From JAFAQB01 sp046724555 (GTDB lineage Archaea > Thermoproteota > Nitrososphaeria > Nitrososphaerales > Nitrososphaeraceae), in contig JBKOWU010000088.1 in assembly GCA_046724555.1 (NCBI GenBank), forward strand, positions 1-64,000: a stretch of DNA of 64,000 nt, written 5' to 3'. How positions within the stretch are numbered: the stretch's first letter is position 1; each line of letters begins with the position of its first letter. Below are positions 17,813 through 26,994 of this stretch, piece by piece. The position numbers and the translations under genes are program-made. Under the pieces are notes generated by a model, which saw only the letters and a list, made by a program, of their open reading frames with translations, ran no database searches and was not told the origin of the DNA.

Positions 17813-18118
17813 GTGTTGAGATATCTAATGACACTAAATGATAAGAACTCGCTCTTCAGGCCATTCTTAACAGCAGGAATTATAATTGTTGCTTTTGGGA
17901 TGGTATGTTTATGGATTGCCGGGGCAATTGGATTACAGGAAGAAGGTGAGGGCTTTAGAATAATAGGTTGGAGGTTCATAATAGGCGGAGCAATATCCAT
18001 TTCCATTGGATTCATATTAAAGAATTTTCGATACATATACGGTCATATTAATTATTTTTGTATCCTGATTGTACGCAGAGTTCGACGTAGTCAGCATGAC
18101 GACCTTTTCAGACCTTGA
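17813..18118 (+). CDS. Small two-helix membrane protein
   Basis: 101 residues (or 96 from ATG 17828). Two predicted membrane segments: FLTAGIIIVAFGMVCLWIAG (about 19-38) and IIGGAISISIGFILKNF (about 56-72). The C-terminal tail is Arg-rich (IVRRVRRSQHDD). No family recognised. The hydrophobic segments are separated by a Glu/Gly loop. Likely real because of the well-formed helices, but the distal tail could be read-through beyond the real end. Confidence 0.5.
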   Translation: MLRYLMTLNDKNSLFRPFLTAGIIIVAFGMVCLWIAGAIGLQEEGEGFRIIGWRFIIGGAISISIGFILKNFRYIYGHINYFCILIVRRVRRSQHDDLFRP

Positions 18119-18225
18119 TGCATTTACGGGATACAAGCATGCGTGAATGAGCATGTAGGAAAATATGAAATGCTTTCTTATCCATAGACAGCATTTGTGA
18201 AGCCTATCTAATAGGTTGGTTTAAC

Positions 18226-18504
18226 TTATAGGATATCTTTCACCCAAAGGTGTTCAGTCGCATGTAAGGGTATCAGTTCCCTGCTAATGATGGAATTAGT
18301 ACTCTCTTGTTTATAAAATGTAATTGTAACAAAATCAGCAACGACCTGTATGTTTATACTTTCACATGGCCTAGCGTCCTTCAATGCATCGAATTCTTCC
18401 ATTCTCGTAACGATCGGCTTCGTTTTATGTCTTATTGAATACAAGATCGTAACATTTTCTACTTCATTTCCGTGGAATTTGACTACTTTCTTATCCCTTG
18501 ACAA
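18226..18504 (-). CDS. Hypothetical small protein
   Basis: 92 residues, no motif recognised. Strand-rich sequence (VTILYSIRHKTKPIVTR, SINIQVVADFVTITFYKQ) suggests a compact beta fold. Start TTG (18502-18504). A 72-residue frame on the opposite strand overlaps; the composition of this strand is more protein-like. Confidence 0.45.
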   Translation of the reverse strand: MSRDKKVVKFHGNEVENVTILYSIRHKTKPIVTRMEEFDALKDARPCESINIQVVADFVTITFYKQESTNSIISRELIPLHATEHLWVKDIL

Positions 18505-18805
18505 TGCGTCTCGACATACAGTTAACGTTTATTTGTTTATAACACTGTCTAAGTTCCATGGAAGATAGTAGGGAATCGTTCTTCAGAGGGGTATTACATT
18601 AACGCAACTCAACTACCATCCATTCTAGATTCTACTTCATGTTGGTACTCAAAATGCTGCCCCGAATATTTGTGACTACCATCCATAAGTACTTAGTACT
18701 TAGTACATATTTTATAAAGAACTTCCTTATTGGGTATAATATTTATAGGAGTAATTACAATATTTATAATGAACGCTTCGGGATCGGAGGAAAAAATCTC
18801 AACTG
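18505..18805. other. Intergenic stretch with short tandem repeat
   Basis: Contains a tandem AGTACTT repeat (about 18688-18705) and several TATA-like runs leading to the small zinc gene at 18806. No other gene seen. Confidence 0.4.
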
Positions 18806-18979
18806 ATGTACAATAAAGAATCTTGCAAAGCATGTGGAAGTCGGTTGACTCCCATATCATTATGTGTTATCTGTACCGAGCAGGTTTCATGGATATGCAA
18901 AAAATGCGATAGATCCTATGACGTAACTCACTCGCATAAAGAGGAACCACTAGCTGAACGTTTTAATCTCAATACCTAA
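18806..18979 (+). CDS. 57-residue protein with three CxxC knuckles
   Basis: Microprotein with cysteines at 7/10 (SCKACGSRL), 20/23 (LCVICTEQV) and 31/34 (ICKKCDRSYD), followed by His42/His44. This could bind two zinc ions. A strong GGAGG (18786-18790) lies 16 bases before the ATG. The short preceding frame from 18771 overlaps in another register and may be an upstream peptide or noise. No family name known; it resembles the other zinc microproteins in this region. Confidence 0.65.
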   Translation: MYNKESCKACGSRLTPISLCVICTEQVSWICKKCDRSYDVTHSHKEEPLAERFNLNT

Positions 18980-19086
18980 GCGCTGAGAATAAATAAAAAC
19001 AACTACTAGATTATAGTAACAGACATTCATTTTGAATAACAAAGCGCAATCCTATAATGTTGATAAAATAGAAAATTAGCTAGTCA

Positions 19087-20172
19087 GTGTTATTAATGAA
19101 TGCAAAGGTAAGTCTTGGAATATCGGCTGCGATACTCGCTGGGGTAATTGTTAATTCCTTATTCTATAACGTCTCACCGAAAAGCGCAAACAACAACGTT
19201 GGTCTACCTTCTAATAGTTTGAGAATAGGCTATTTGCCAAACGTTAATCATGCTCAGGCGGTTTTGGGATTCGAAAATGGAGATTTTCAAAAACAATTGC
19301 TGAGGGATGGCATAACAGTCAAACCGCTGGTCTTCTCTGCAGGACCGTCTATAATAGAAGCACTATTTGCAAACCAAATAGATATAGCATACATCGGACC
19401 CAATCCTGCCATCAATGGATACATAGTTTCCGATGGAAGAGACCCTAGAATTATTTCAGGAGCTGCAAGCGGCGGCGCCGTTTTCGTAATAAGAAATGAT
19501 TCAGGCATCAGTTCGTCCAAAGACTTCTCTGGCAAGAAATTTGCTTCCCCGCAGTTAGGTAACACCCAGGATGTTTCTCTTCGATTATTTTTATTGCGAA
19601 ACGGCCACAATACTAGAGAGAATGGAGGAGACGTCGAAGTAACCTCTGCCACTCTGCAAGACATTCTCACGTTGTTTCTAAGAAAGCAGATAGACGGCGC
19701 ATGGGTGCCTGAGCCCTGGGGAGCTATGCTAGAAAATGAGGGTAACGGAAAAATTTTCATAGATGAGAGAAACCTATGGCCTGATGGTAAATTTGTTACT
19801 GCTAATATCATTGCCAGAACAGATTACTTGAACAACAACCGCGAAACTTTAAAGAAATTCCTATCGCTCCATATAGATGAGACAATGTGGATAAATAACC
19901 ACAAAGATCAAGCTGTTTTGAAATTTAATACCGCCTTAAAGAAGCTTACAGGCAAGGTCATCCAAACAGACATACTACGTGAAGCCTTCTCAAGGATAGA
20001 GTTTACATACGATCCAATTAAAGAATCTCTCTTCAAATTTGCAAGAAACGAATTTGAGCTTGGTTTTCTATCGTCAAAAGGAAATAGTCCGCACCCTGAA
20101 TTGTCCGGTATTTATGAACTGAAGCTTCTAAACAGTGTGCTTACAGAAAAAGGTTTGCCTCAGATCAAATAA
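19087..20172 (+). CDS. SsuA/NitT/TauA-type substrate-binding protein
   Basis: Periplasmic-type solute receptor of ABC importers for sulfonates, nitrate or taurine-like compounds. 361 residues: a hydrophobic signal/anchor (about 8-28), then LRIGYLPNVNHAQAVLGFENGDF, FSAGPSIIEALFANQIDIAYIGPNPAINGY, SGAASGGAVFVI and DGAWVPEPWGAML, all typical of the SsuA fold. No matching permease or ATPase gene lies in the window, so the partner is elsewhere or the receptor is orphan. Start GTG 19087 or ATG 19096. The ligand is not determinable from sequence alone. Confidence 0.85.
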   Translation: MLLMNAKVSLGISAAILAGVIVNSLFYNVSPKSANNNVGLPSNSLRIGYLPNVNHAQAVLGFENGDFQKQLLRDGITVKPLVFSAGPSIIEALFANQIDIAYIGPNPAINGYIVSDGRDPRIISGAASGGAVFVIRNDSGISSSKDFSGKKFASPQLGNTQDVSLRLFLLRNGHNTRENGGDVEVTSATLQDILTLFLRKQIDGAWVPEPWGAMLENEGNGKIFIDERNLWPDGKFVTANIIARTDYLNNNRETLKKFLSLHIDETMWINNHKDQAVLKFNTALKKLTGKVIQTDILREAFSRIEFTYDPIKESLFKFARNEFELGFLSSKGNSPHPELSGIYELKLLNSVLTEKGLPQIK

Positions 20173-20372
20173 GAATATGCATACTCTTGAAAGTAGGTAA
20201 CTTTGCAGTTCATTAATGGTAGTATTATTAAATAAAATCGTAGTTAGAACAATGATTTATCTATAGCTATAATGTTTCTTCCTAGAAAAAAATAAAGATA
20301 TTTCATTATAACATAAACCAGAATCAATAAGACAAAGTGATAAAATAAAATACAATAGTCAATATTACAACA

Positions 20373-20564
20373 ATGGTACGCTCATTTGTTATCAGCAATG
20401 GACACCGTACAAGAAGGATGGTTAGTATCATCAAAACCAAACAAAAGGGCCTTTGCTATTTGTGCAGAATGGAAATCCGTGATACCGACACTATCGTAAG
20501 TCATGGTCATACGAACAGACACTATTACCATAAAGGATGCGCAGAAAAATTGCACATTTTATAG
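20373..20564 (+). CDS. 63-residue Cys/His zinc protein
   Basis: Small protein with Cys28/Cys31 (LCYLCRMEIRDTD), His44/His46, then His53 and Cys56 (YYHKGCAEKL). This is a half-LIM or treble-clef-like arrangement. The N-terminus is basic (GHRTRRMVSIIKTKQ). ATG start. No family recognised. It fits the zinc-microprotein cluster. Confidence 0.6.
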   Translation: MVRSFVISNGHRTRRMVSIIKTKQKGLCYLCRMEIRDTDTIVSHGHTNRHYYHKGCAEKLHIL

Positions 20565-20668
20565 GGAGAAATGGTATTACGCTAAATCCAATGTTTTGTT
20601 TTGAACTTTTTTATAAAATGCGCTAGTACGAGGACACGAACTGGGATGTATCTGGGTATATCTCGGCA

Positions 20669-20932
20669 CTATTCTTGAAGTGATTGATTGCTTTCAAATC
20701 CAAAATAACATGAATGGCAGTGGTTTTTACCATAAATGACTCCATAATTTCCGCACTTGGCGCAAGTCTTGTCATAATCAACTGTTGAATCAAGCGATTT
20801 GGCTCTTTGTAGGCACTTGCCACATATAGGTGCGTCCAGATGATAACTCGATAGAAATCCAGCACCGCACTGCGAGCATCTAAAGCTATACATTTTGCCC
20901 TTCGGTTTCCAAGCTCGGAATAATTTGATCAT
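20669..20932 (-). CDS. Double zinc-ribbon protein
   Basis: 87 residues with four CxxC knuckles: Cys19/22 (FRCSQCGAGF), Cys37/40 (PICGKC), Cys57/60 (TCAKCGNYGV) and Cys72/75 (HCHSCYFGFE). Two tandem zinc ribbons are likely. Start ATG 20932. A second frame on the same strand (20623-20865) is out of register and is a shadow. Probably binds nucleic acid or protein; no specific role seen. Confidence 0.7.
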   Translation of the reverse strand: MIKLFRAWKPKGKMYSFRCSQCGAGFLSSYHLDAPICGKCLQRAKSLDSTVDYDKTCAKCGNYGVIYGKNHCHSCYFGFESNQSLQE

Positions 20933-21093
20933 GCTCTACTTTAAAGTGTGTACGTATGTATCATGATTTAATTGTTGGCAACCTTATCCTCTCTAGCATA
21001 GAACAGGGAAAAACAAAACAATACAAAACAATACAATTCTTAATCTAGCACGTACCAGCTAACAATATAAACAATTAGCGTGTAAGAGGTATC

Positions 21094-21264
21094 ATGTGGG
21101 GTTTAGGTATATATTTAATGAGGATAGCCGATTACCTAAGGGGAAGAGAACTTAGAAGAAGGAGATTAGGAGGGTCAAAGGTCTGTAGGGTATGCGGACG
21201 CAAATTCGATGAAGAAGATGAATTAGATGTGCATACAAGAGAGGAACATCCAAACATGGTTTAG
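21094..21264 (+). CDS. 56-residue C2H2 zinc-finger microprotein
   Basis: N-terminal helix very rich in Arg (YLRGRELRRRRLGG) followed by a C2H2 finger: Cys31/Cys34 (VCRVCGRKFDEEDEL), His47 and His52 (VHTREEH). The basic helix plus finger suggests nucleic-acid binding. ATG 21094, TAG 21262-21264. Confidence 0.7.
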   Translation: MWGLGIYLMRIADYLRGRELRRRRLGGSKVCRVCGRKFDEEDELDVHTREEHPNMV

Positions 21265-21570
21265 TTGAATTACCATATTGTAATCTCTTAACGTAACTAG
21301 GTCCTAAGAATAGCCTAGATGCATTGTCAATAAACTTAACACATTACAACATATCTATATGCAACGATTAGCAGCTGCTCATGTGTGGTTTGCATGACTC
21401 GTCTAATTTTATGTGTTATTAATGTCAGCTTAGCTGACTTATAGTCTCTTGCTTGCTTGCGTCTTATATAAGCATAGACCGGCTGTACAGGGGATGGCAG
21501 GCTGGATCAAGAAGAGAATTATAGATTAATAGCGTATAACTCTTTTTAGTTCGATTGTGATGCGAAGGAT
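21265..21570. other. Intergenic stretch
   Basis: No gene, tRNA or repeat recognised. A TCTTATATAAGC TATA-like palindrome near 21462-21473 may serve the gene at 21571. Confidence 0.35.
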
Positions 21571-21819
21571 ATGGCAGAAACAACAAAACATCAAACAACT
21601 GGATTAGAAAACACGACCTTCGATATTCTCATCGCGCTTGGAAAGGAGGCACAGTTTTTGTACTCAACTATTGACACATATACTTCAGACGCAGAAAAAG
21701 CTAATAGATCTGACTTGGTCAATATGTGGAACACTATAAAACAAGATAGGCAAAGACACATGCAGATGCTAAGAGAGGCCTTGGAGAAGGAAGCAAAAGA
21801 AGAAAAGCTTAAGAGATGA
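21571..21819 (+). CDS. Small helical protein
   Basis: 82 residues, almost entirely alpha-helical and charged (helices about 14-38, 42-78), ending in a Lys/Glu-rich tail. A two-helix hairpin with TIKQDRQRHMQMLREALEKE resembles a fragment of ferritin-like bundles, but no iron ligands are arranged convincingly. Start ATG. Unrecognised. Confidence 0.6.
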   Translation: MAETTKHQTTGLENTTFDILIALGKEAQFLYSTIDTYTSDAEKANRSDLVNMWNTIKQDRQRHMQMLREALEKEAKEEKLKR

Positions 21820-22061
21820 TCCGCATCTAATACAAGAAACGAAGTTTAACCCTTGGCTTTTGAATTTTGAATCATTGCCAATCCCTCTGGTCCTTTTTAT
21901 TGAGTGCTTGCTATGCGAGATATGTACAATTTCGACCCTGACGGCTGATGCATCTTGAGTCGTCCAGTGTTAAGCACTGCACATATATGGTCTCGCTCAA
22001 TTGTGTTCCAGCAATATAAGAGACTATGAACCACCATTGCAAAAACAAAGTTGTGGCTATG

Positions 22062-22439
22062 TCAAGATACTAATGCCGCTTTGAGACTTTCCAGACACTG
22101 AGAAAACAAAGTAGTGTTTTTCTTCAAAATTACCCTTGTGAATCTATCAATAGTGAATACATGCTGCCTTTGAAAAGTGCTTGGAATGAATCCTCCATAA
22201 CTAAAAACTTGGATCACGACATACTTGTCCGCTAATGTAGCAACTTCTTCTTGCACGCATGTATCGTTTTCCTCGATAACGTTTCTATATAATATAAATG
22301 GAATTTCTTTACTACTTAGTATAGTAGAAGCCTTTCTGAGTTTATCAACCAATATATCCATTAGCCAGTCCTCAACTATGACCTGCTTTTCCTCAAAGGA
22401 CTCTAGCTCACTGGGTATACTCAGATCCTGCTTGATCAA
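22062..22439 (-). CDS. Hypothetical protein
   Basis: 125 residues, not recognised. The N-terminal helix is acidic (SELESFEEKQ). The middle is mixed (ILVDKLRKASTILSSKEIPF) and a beta-rich part follows (YVVIQVFSYGGF). The start is TTG at 22437-22439. The overlapping plus-strand frame is Ser-rich and less likely. No operon partner. Confidence 0.5.
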   Translation of the reverse strand: MIKQDLSIPSELESFEEKQVIVEDWLMDILVDKLRKASTILSSKEIPFILYRNVIEENDTCVQEEVATLADKYVVIQVFSYGGFIPSTFQRQHVFTIDRFTRVILKKNTTLFSQCLESLKAALVS

Positions 22440-22740
22440 TGGTCGTTATGATGTTAATTCCCTACTTAAATGCGTATGACAAGAAAGTTTGACATATCAT
22501 ACAGGAACTCTTCGGTCCTGTGTGTTAAAATCAGTGTTCTTATTTTAGGCATATCATGAAACACAAGCTTCTAAATGAACTCTATTAGATTCACATATAG
22601 ACTTATACACTGACCGCATTCGTTCGATCGAAATTCTAAAAAATAGAAATATTTCTTATTCTCGTATTCATAGATTCAATGCTTAATCAAAGCATTCTAT
22701 GTAGGTAAAGCTTATCTTACGTTGATGGGCCATTCCGTTC
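22440..22740. other. Intergenic region upstream of the UbiD gene
   Basis: Contains an inverted repeat AATGCTT/AAGCATT (22678-22696) about 45 bases before the UbiD start and a weaker hairpin ACAGGA/TCCTGT near 22500-22520. Otherwise AT-rich without genes. Confidence 0.4.
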
Positions 22741-24192
22741 ATGCCTTTTGAAAGTCTGCGAGACTATATGGAAGCACTCGACAATGCCGGACAGCTAAAA
22801 AGGGTGAGAGCAAAGGTAAGCCCAAATTTGGAAGTTGCAGAGATCATGAGGCGGGCTATGTATGCACAATCTCAGCCGGCAATATTGTTCGAAAACGTAC
22901 AAAATTCATCGATGCCGATTCTTGGTAACGCATTTGGAACAATGGATAGATTGCATATAGCTCTGGACACCAGCGATTTTACGGAAATCGGAGGAAGAAT
23001 AGTGCAATTAACTAAATTCAAAATACCATCTGGGAAGTTAGATAAGCTTAAAATGTTGCCTAAGCTTTCAGAGATCGCTGACTATGGTCCTAAACACGTC
23101 GATTCTGGACCTGTTATGGAGATAGTAAAAACTGATAATGCAAGCTTTGACTCTTTGCCCATATTGAAATCATTTGTCGGGGATGCTGGAAAATTCATTA
23201 CTTTTGGTCTAACTATTACGAAACATCCTGAAAGCGCTGTCCCGAATATGGGGGTTTACAGGATGCAGATTATCGATGAAAAAACAGCCATAATGCATTG
23301 GCAGATACATAAGCGCGGAGCGGAGCATTACCAAATTATGAAAAAATCAAATAAAAGGATTGAAGTAGCAGTTGCTATAGGAGCGGATCCTGCTACAATC
23401 TTTAGCGCGGTTGCACCAGTTCCTGAAGGTCTAGACAAATTCCTCTTTTCAGGAATTACCAGAAAGAAGGGTATCAAGCTCATAAGATGTTCTACTGTCG
23501 ATTTGGAAGTTCCTGCAAACGCGGAAATAGTGCTAGAAGGATACGTATCTCCAAATGATGTTGTCCTGGAGGGTCCATTCGGGGATCATACTGGTTATTA
23601 TACCCCAGCTGAGCTATTCCCTACGTTTACTTTAACGGCAATCATGCAACGACACGATCCCATTTACTTGACCACGGTCGTAGGCAAGCCAATCTTAGAA
23701 GACGCATATATAGGCAAAGTTATTGAGCGCTCATTTTTGCCGTTGATACAGATGCTACAACCCGAAGTAGTTGACATTTCTATGCCCCCTGAATGTTGGT
23801 TCCAAGGACTGGCCGTAGTTTCAGTACGAAAGCGATATCCAGGTCAAGCAAAAAAAGTTATGATGGGTTTATGGGGGATGGGACAACTTTCCTTGACGAA
23901 AATACTTGTGGCAGTAGATCCAGACATTGACGTGCACAATACAAGTGAAGTATTGTGGGCCATAACCACTAGGGCTGATCCAAAACGTGACACGATGATA
24001 ATTGAAAATACCCCTACAGATACCCTGGACCCCGCTTCTCCTTTACCCAACCTAGGATCTAAGATGGGTATCGACGCAACTACAAAGTGGAGAGAGGAAG
24101 GATATACTAGAGAAGCCCAAGAATTAGCTGTAGTAGACGAGGAAACGAGGTCTTTGGTGAACCGCAAGTGGAGGGAATATGGTTTCGTCTAG
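22741..24192 (+). CDS. UbiD-family prFMN decarboxylase
   Basis: 483 residues, full length for UbiD. It starts SLRDYMEALDNAGQLKRV and includes PAILFENVQ, LPILKSFVGDAGKFIT, MGVYRMQIIDEKTAIMHWQ, and the active-site block EGPFGDHTGYYTPAELFP (about 280-297). UbiD enzymes use prenylated FMN. In archaea with the modified mevalonate pathway a UbiD homologue decarboxylates trans-anhydromevalonate 5-phosphate to isopentenyl phosphate; thaumarchaea use that route, so this is a good candidate, though other UbiD substrates are possible. The prFMN prenyltransferase (UbiX) is not in the window. Confidence 0.88.
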   Translation: MPFESLRDYMEALDNAGQLKRVRAKVSPNLEVAEIMRRAMYAQSQPAILFENVQNSSMPILGNAFGTMDRLHIALDTSDFTEIGGRIVQLTKFKIPSGKLDKLKMLPKLSEIADYGPKHVDSGPVMEIVKTDNASFDSLPILKSFVGDAGKFITFGLTITKHPESAVPNMGVYRMQIIDEKTAIMHWQIHKRGAEHYQIMKKSNKRIEVAVAIGADPATIFSAVAPVPEGLDKFLFSGITRKKGIKLIRCSTVDLEVPANAEIVLEGYVSPNDVVLEGPFGDHTGYYTPAELFPTFTLTAIMQRHDPIYLTTVVGKPILEDAYIGKVIERSFLPLIQMLQPEVVDISMPPECWFQGLAVVSVRKRYPGQAKKVMMGLWGMGQLSLTKILVAVDPDIDVHNTSEVLWAITTRADPKRDTMIIENTPTDTLDPASPLPNLGSKMGIDATTKWREEGYTREAQELAVVDEETRSLVNRKWREYGFV

Positions 24193-24594
24193 ACCTCCAA
24201 TATAGGATGGCCACAGTTTAGATAGTAATATTCAACCCTATGATTGAAAAATCGTGGTCAATCTTTTTTCATAAAATTATTTTCTTCAGCTACAATGATC
24301 CATTCATTCATTGATATTAATGGGATTCATCAGGTTGTAGAATACCTTTATTAGTATATCTTATAGATCAGTAGTTATACACAGTTTTGAACCTCAGCAA
24401 AAATCTTGATATCCTTACTTATCAGAGGAAATAACGCATAATTGTTTGGAAGGTAATTAAGCTAAGAATATATAAAATATAAACCGCGCAGCCAGTTGTG
24501 AATTTAAACATCATCTCAGACAGGAGGCTCATGAACTTCATAGACTTCCAGAGTTTGAAAAACCCTTTTATAGTCTTGTCATTGTCATTTCAAT
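24193..24594. other. Intergenic stretch
   Basis: AT-rich. A TATA-like CTTTTATAG at 24567-24575 is about 23 bases before the ferritin ATG. A 90-residue frame (24498-24770) overlapping the ferritin gene is a shadow. Confidence 0.4.
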
Positions 24595-25188
24595 ATGGCA
24601 AGCAATACAAAAGCAACAGTTCCAAAAATTGTTGCCTTGGAGGTTTTGGAGAAAAATGGTGTCAATATAGAAAGGCTAAAAGAATTAATTACGAAAGGAG
24701 TAGGAGCAGAATTTACAACGTATTACTATTATACAATCCTACGAATGCATTGTACTGGGCTCGAGGGTGAGGGGATCAAAGAGATAGTCGAGGACGCACG
24801 TATAGAAGATAGAAATCATTTTGAAGCGATGGTGCCGCGCCTATATGAACTAGGAGGGAGTCTGCCACGGGACATTAGAAAGTTCGCCGATCAAGCTGGC
24901 TGTCCTGATGCATATCTTCCAGATAATTGGGAAGATCTGGCCTCAATACTGAAAGTATTATTGGAAGCTGAACAATGTGCTATCAGATCATGGGGAGAAG
25001 TTTGTGATATGACCTCGGGCAAAGACCCAAGAACATATGACATTGCACAAAAGATTATGGCAGAAGAAATTGAGCATGAAGCGTGGTTTATAGAACTTCT
25101 TTCCAAAAGACCATCAGGACACTTTCGAAGGAAATTTGCTGGTCAGTCGCCCCACACTGGAGAACAGGGAGGCCTTATACACCTTTAG
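24595..25188 (+). CDS. Dps-like (DPSL) ferritin
   Basis: 197-residue four-helix ferritin-like protein of the Dps-like archaeal class, which oxidises iron with hydrogen peroxide and stores it. Iron-ligand candidates lie in GAEFTTYYYYTILRMHC (Glu), EDARIEDRNHFEAM (Glu and His), VLLEAEQCAIRSW, and IMAEEIEHEAWFIELL (Glu and His). Paired cysteines near the ferroxidase centre (HC and GCPD/EQC) are a DPSL hallmark. Start ATG just below a TATA box. Oxidative-stress defence is the likely role. Confidence 0.85.
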   Translation: MASNTKATVPKIVALEVLEKNGVNIERLKELITKGVGAEFTTYYYYTILRMHCTGLEGEGIKEIVEDARIEDRNHFEAMVPRLYELGGSLPRDIRKFADQAGCPDAYLPDNWEDLASILKVLLEAEQCAIRSWGEVCDMTSGKDPRTYDIAQKIMAEEIEHEAWFIELLSKRPSGHFRRKFAGQSPHTGEQGGLIHL

Positions 25189-25360
25189 GACAGTAACAAG
25201 ACACATTTCCCTTTTTATTGATATGCGGCTGACATGTTGTTGAAGTATTCTCTAACCTGTTCAGCCATTGATTCAGCTCTTAGTGATGACTTTAATGTTA
25301 AAATCTCTAATCCGATCAGCTTTGCAAACACAAATACATAGTTAATACGAAGCTACACTA

Positions 25361-25702
25361 TTGACAAGCAATTGTCAGGTTTGTGGATCAAGGTTTGGAA
25401 CCCTTTCATGTGGGTACTGCAATATGCAAGTTTGTTCATCGTGCTTTATGCAAGAGAAGAATAGGTGCGTAAAATGTGCAAGAGCCATAAAACCTCCATA
25501 TAGATTTCTTAAACGCAACTCACCATTCATAGGGTTATTCGTTGCACTCTGGTTTTTTACTTCTGGGTTTTATCCGTTTCCATTATATATTGCAACTGGA
25601 AAGCCACTTGATCCTGTCATTATGCAACCTATTCTCATTGCCACTGTGATAATGATCATACCTTTTGCATTCCTGATCGTTGCATGGAAAAAGCGTCCCT
25701 AA
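25361..25702 (+). CDS. Zinc-finger membrane protein
   Basis: 113 residues. The N-terminal 40 hold eight cysteines in four CxxC pairs (5/8, 17/20, 25/28, 36/39), a B-box or RING-like double zinc site. Two membrane segments follow: FIGLFVALWFFTSGFYPFPL (about 55-74) and PILIATVIMIIPFAFLIVAW (about 90-109). Cytosolic zinc module plus membrane anchor. The start is TTG 25361. Unnamed family. Confidence 0.68.
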   Translation: MTSNCQVCGSRFGTLSCGYCNMQVCSSCFMQEKNRCVKCARAIKPPYRFLKRNSPFIGLFVALWFFTSGFYPFPLYIATGKPLDPVIMQPILIATVIMIIPFAFLIVAWKKRP

Positions 25703-25794
25703 CCAAATTAACACTGACCAGAAATTCTCGAGCGAATAAAGTCGAAAAATGAAATTGTGAGCTCCAGATCACGTTTATATTGATATTATTCATT

Positions 25795-26265
25795 ATGTAT
25801 AGCAAAGTGACAGATCCATATAGCATACTAGGTGTGAGTACAAGTGCTTCTCCTGCAGAAATAAGACAATCCTTCAGAGAGTTAGCGTTAAAATATCATC
25901 CGGATAAGAACAAAAACTCTGAAGAATCTAGCCAAAAATTCATGCAAATAGTTGAAGCCTATAGGGTCCTCACTGAGAATAGTGCAAGAAAAGAGCACTA
26001 TCACAAGAACAGCTATGGTGGGTCCTACGCATACTCTGCGTCAAGCTATAAATGGATTTCTTCTAATTTAAACGGGTTTTACGACCACTTAAAGAGAACT
26101 CAGAGAATAACTTCAAACACTCATGGTCACACAATTAGGTACATTGGTAAAACCACAAATACACTCATGAGAAAGGGACCAATGGTTTTAATAAGTTCTA
26201 TTGCAACAGCGGCCAGGTCATTTGCTATTAACGCTTCACCAAGCGAAGAGGGCCACTCTCAGTGA
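25795..26265 (+). CDS. J-domain (DnaJ-like) protein
   Basis: 156 residues from ATG 25795 (a TTG at 25780 is in frame). Residues 6-68 are a J domain: DPYSILGVSTSASPAEIRQ, the HPD motif in LKYHPDKNKN (35-37), and EAYRVLTENSARKEHY. The rest has no zinc-finger or client-binding domain of classical DnaJ and is Tyr/Ser-rich. It probably recruits Hsp70 (DnaK) to a specific site; the target is unknown. Confidence 0.82.
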   Translation: MYSKVTDPYSILGVSTSASPAEIRQSFRELALKYHPDKNKNSEESSQKFMQIVEAYRVLTENSARKEHYHKNSYGGSYAYSASSYKWISSNLNGFYDHLKRTQRITSNTHGHTIRYIGKTTNTLMRKGPMVLISSIATAARSFAINASPSEEGHSQ

Positions 26266-26370
26266 CCTAGGATCAGTATAGGTCGTCTTTGCACCTTCAC
26301 GCTACTCCCCTTGCCGCTTTGTGATTAAAAGAAATATTTCTGTAAATTCTCTCAGTGATATCCCTTTCAA

Positions 26371-26388
26371 TTTGTCATATCTGACAAA
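26371..26388. promoter_or_regulatory. Perfect palindrome, candidate operator
   Basis: TTTGTCA-TATC-TGACAAA: 7-base arms around four bases, directly above the TATA box (26394-26401) of the HTH regulator gene. The position fits an autoregulatory operator. Confidence 0.5.
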
Positions 26389-26393
26389 GAATC

Positions 26394-26401
26394 TTTATAT
26401 A
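26394..26401 (+). promoter_or_regulatory. TATA box of the HTH gene
   Basis: TTTATATA centred about 32 bases before ATG 26430. Confidence 0.5.
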
Positions 26402-26429
26402 GCTTAAAAAAAGAGATTAGCCAGGGCTA

Positions 26430-26837
26430 ATGCTATTACCTTCTGAAATTGAGGCCAAGTCGTTAATACCTGCAATAAGATCCATATTGGCAAGGAAGCT
26501 CATTAAAGAGTTTTATCTGAAGGAGGAAGATGTTGCTAAGGTTCTTGGCGTTACCCAAGCAGCAATAAGTAACTATGTAAGGGGTACCAGGGGGGATAGA
26601 CAGCTCGCTGCCAAGCTCGCCGCTGTAGAGGAAGTAGGGCGAATGATAGATGATATCGCTAGAGATTTGGCAGCTAACAAAGCATACACGCCCAGTACCA
26701 TGGCTAAGTTCGTTCAGCTCTGCAACTATATGCGATATACATTTATCATATGCGATGTTCACCATAGTATAGAATCGAATATAGACAGCAAGGTCTGTGA
26801 ACAGTGCGAAGTGATTCTTATGGGAAGCCGACTATAA
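26430..26837 (+). CDS. XRE-like archaeal HTH regulator
   Basis: 135 residues. A Cro/C1-type helix-turn-helix occupies about 22-55 (KEEDVAKVLGVTQAAISNYVRGTRG). A helical dimer region follows, then a C-terminal metal-like site Cys108, His111/112, Cys123, Cys126 (IICDVHHS ... KVCEQC). This is the COG2522-type predicted archaeal regulator. The metal site could sense redox or metal; this is inference. A perfect palindrome and TATA box lie just upstream, suggesting autoregulation. Confidence 0.8.
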   Translation: MLLPSEIEAKSLIPAIRSILARKLIKEFYLKEEDVAKVLGVTQAAISNYVRGTRGDRQLAAKLAAVEEVGRMIDDIARDLAANKAYTPSTMAKFVQLCNYMRYTFIICDVHHSIESNIDSKVCEQCEVILMGSRL

Positions 26838-26994
26838 ATTGATATTGATCTGAGGTTTTTATTTCCGACGCTAAATTGGCGAATTAAGCAGTGATGTCTT
26901 TCATTTAGAAAAAATTTAATAATTACGTTGCGTAATTGAGTTAAGAAAAACAAACTTATAGAAATATTGCCCACAGATAATATGGAGCGATAGT

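Noticed and set aside
24498..24770. 90-residue frame overlapping the ferritin start
   Set aside because: Out of frame with the conserved ferritin; no domain.
25197..25325. 38-residue GTG-initiated minus-strand helix
   Set aside because: Protein-like helix but too short, and no promoter or motif to support it.
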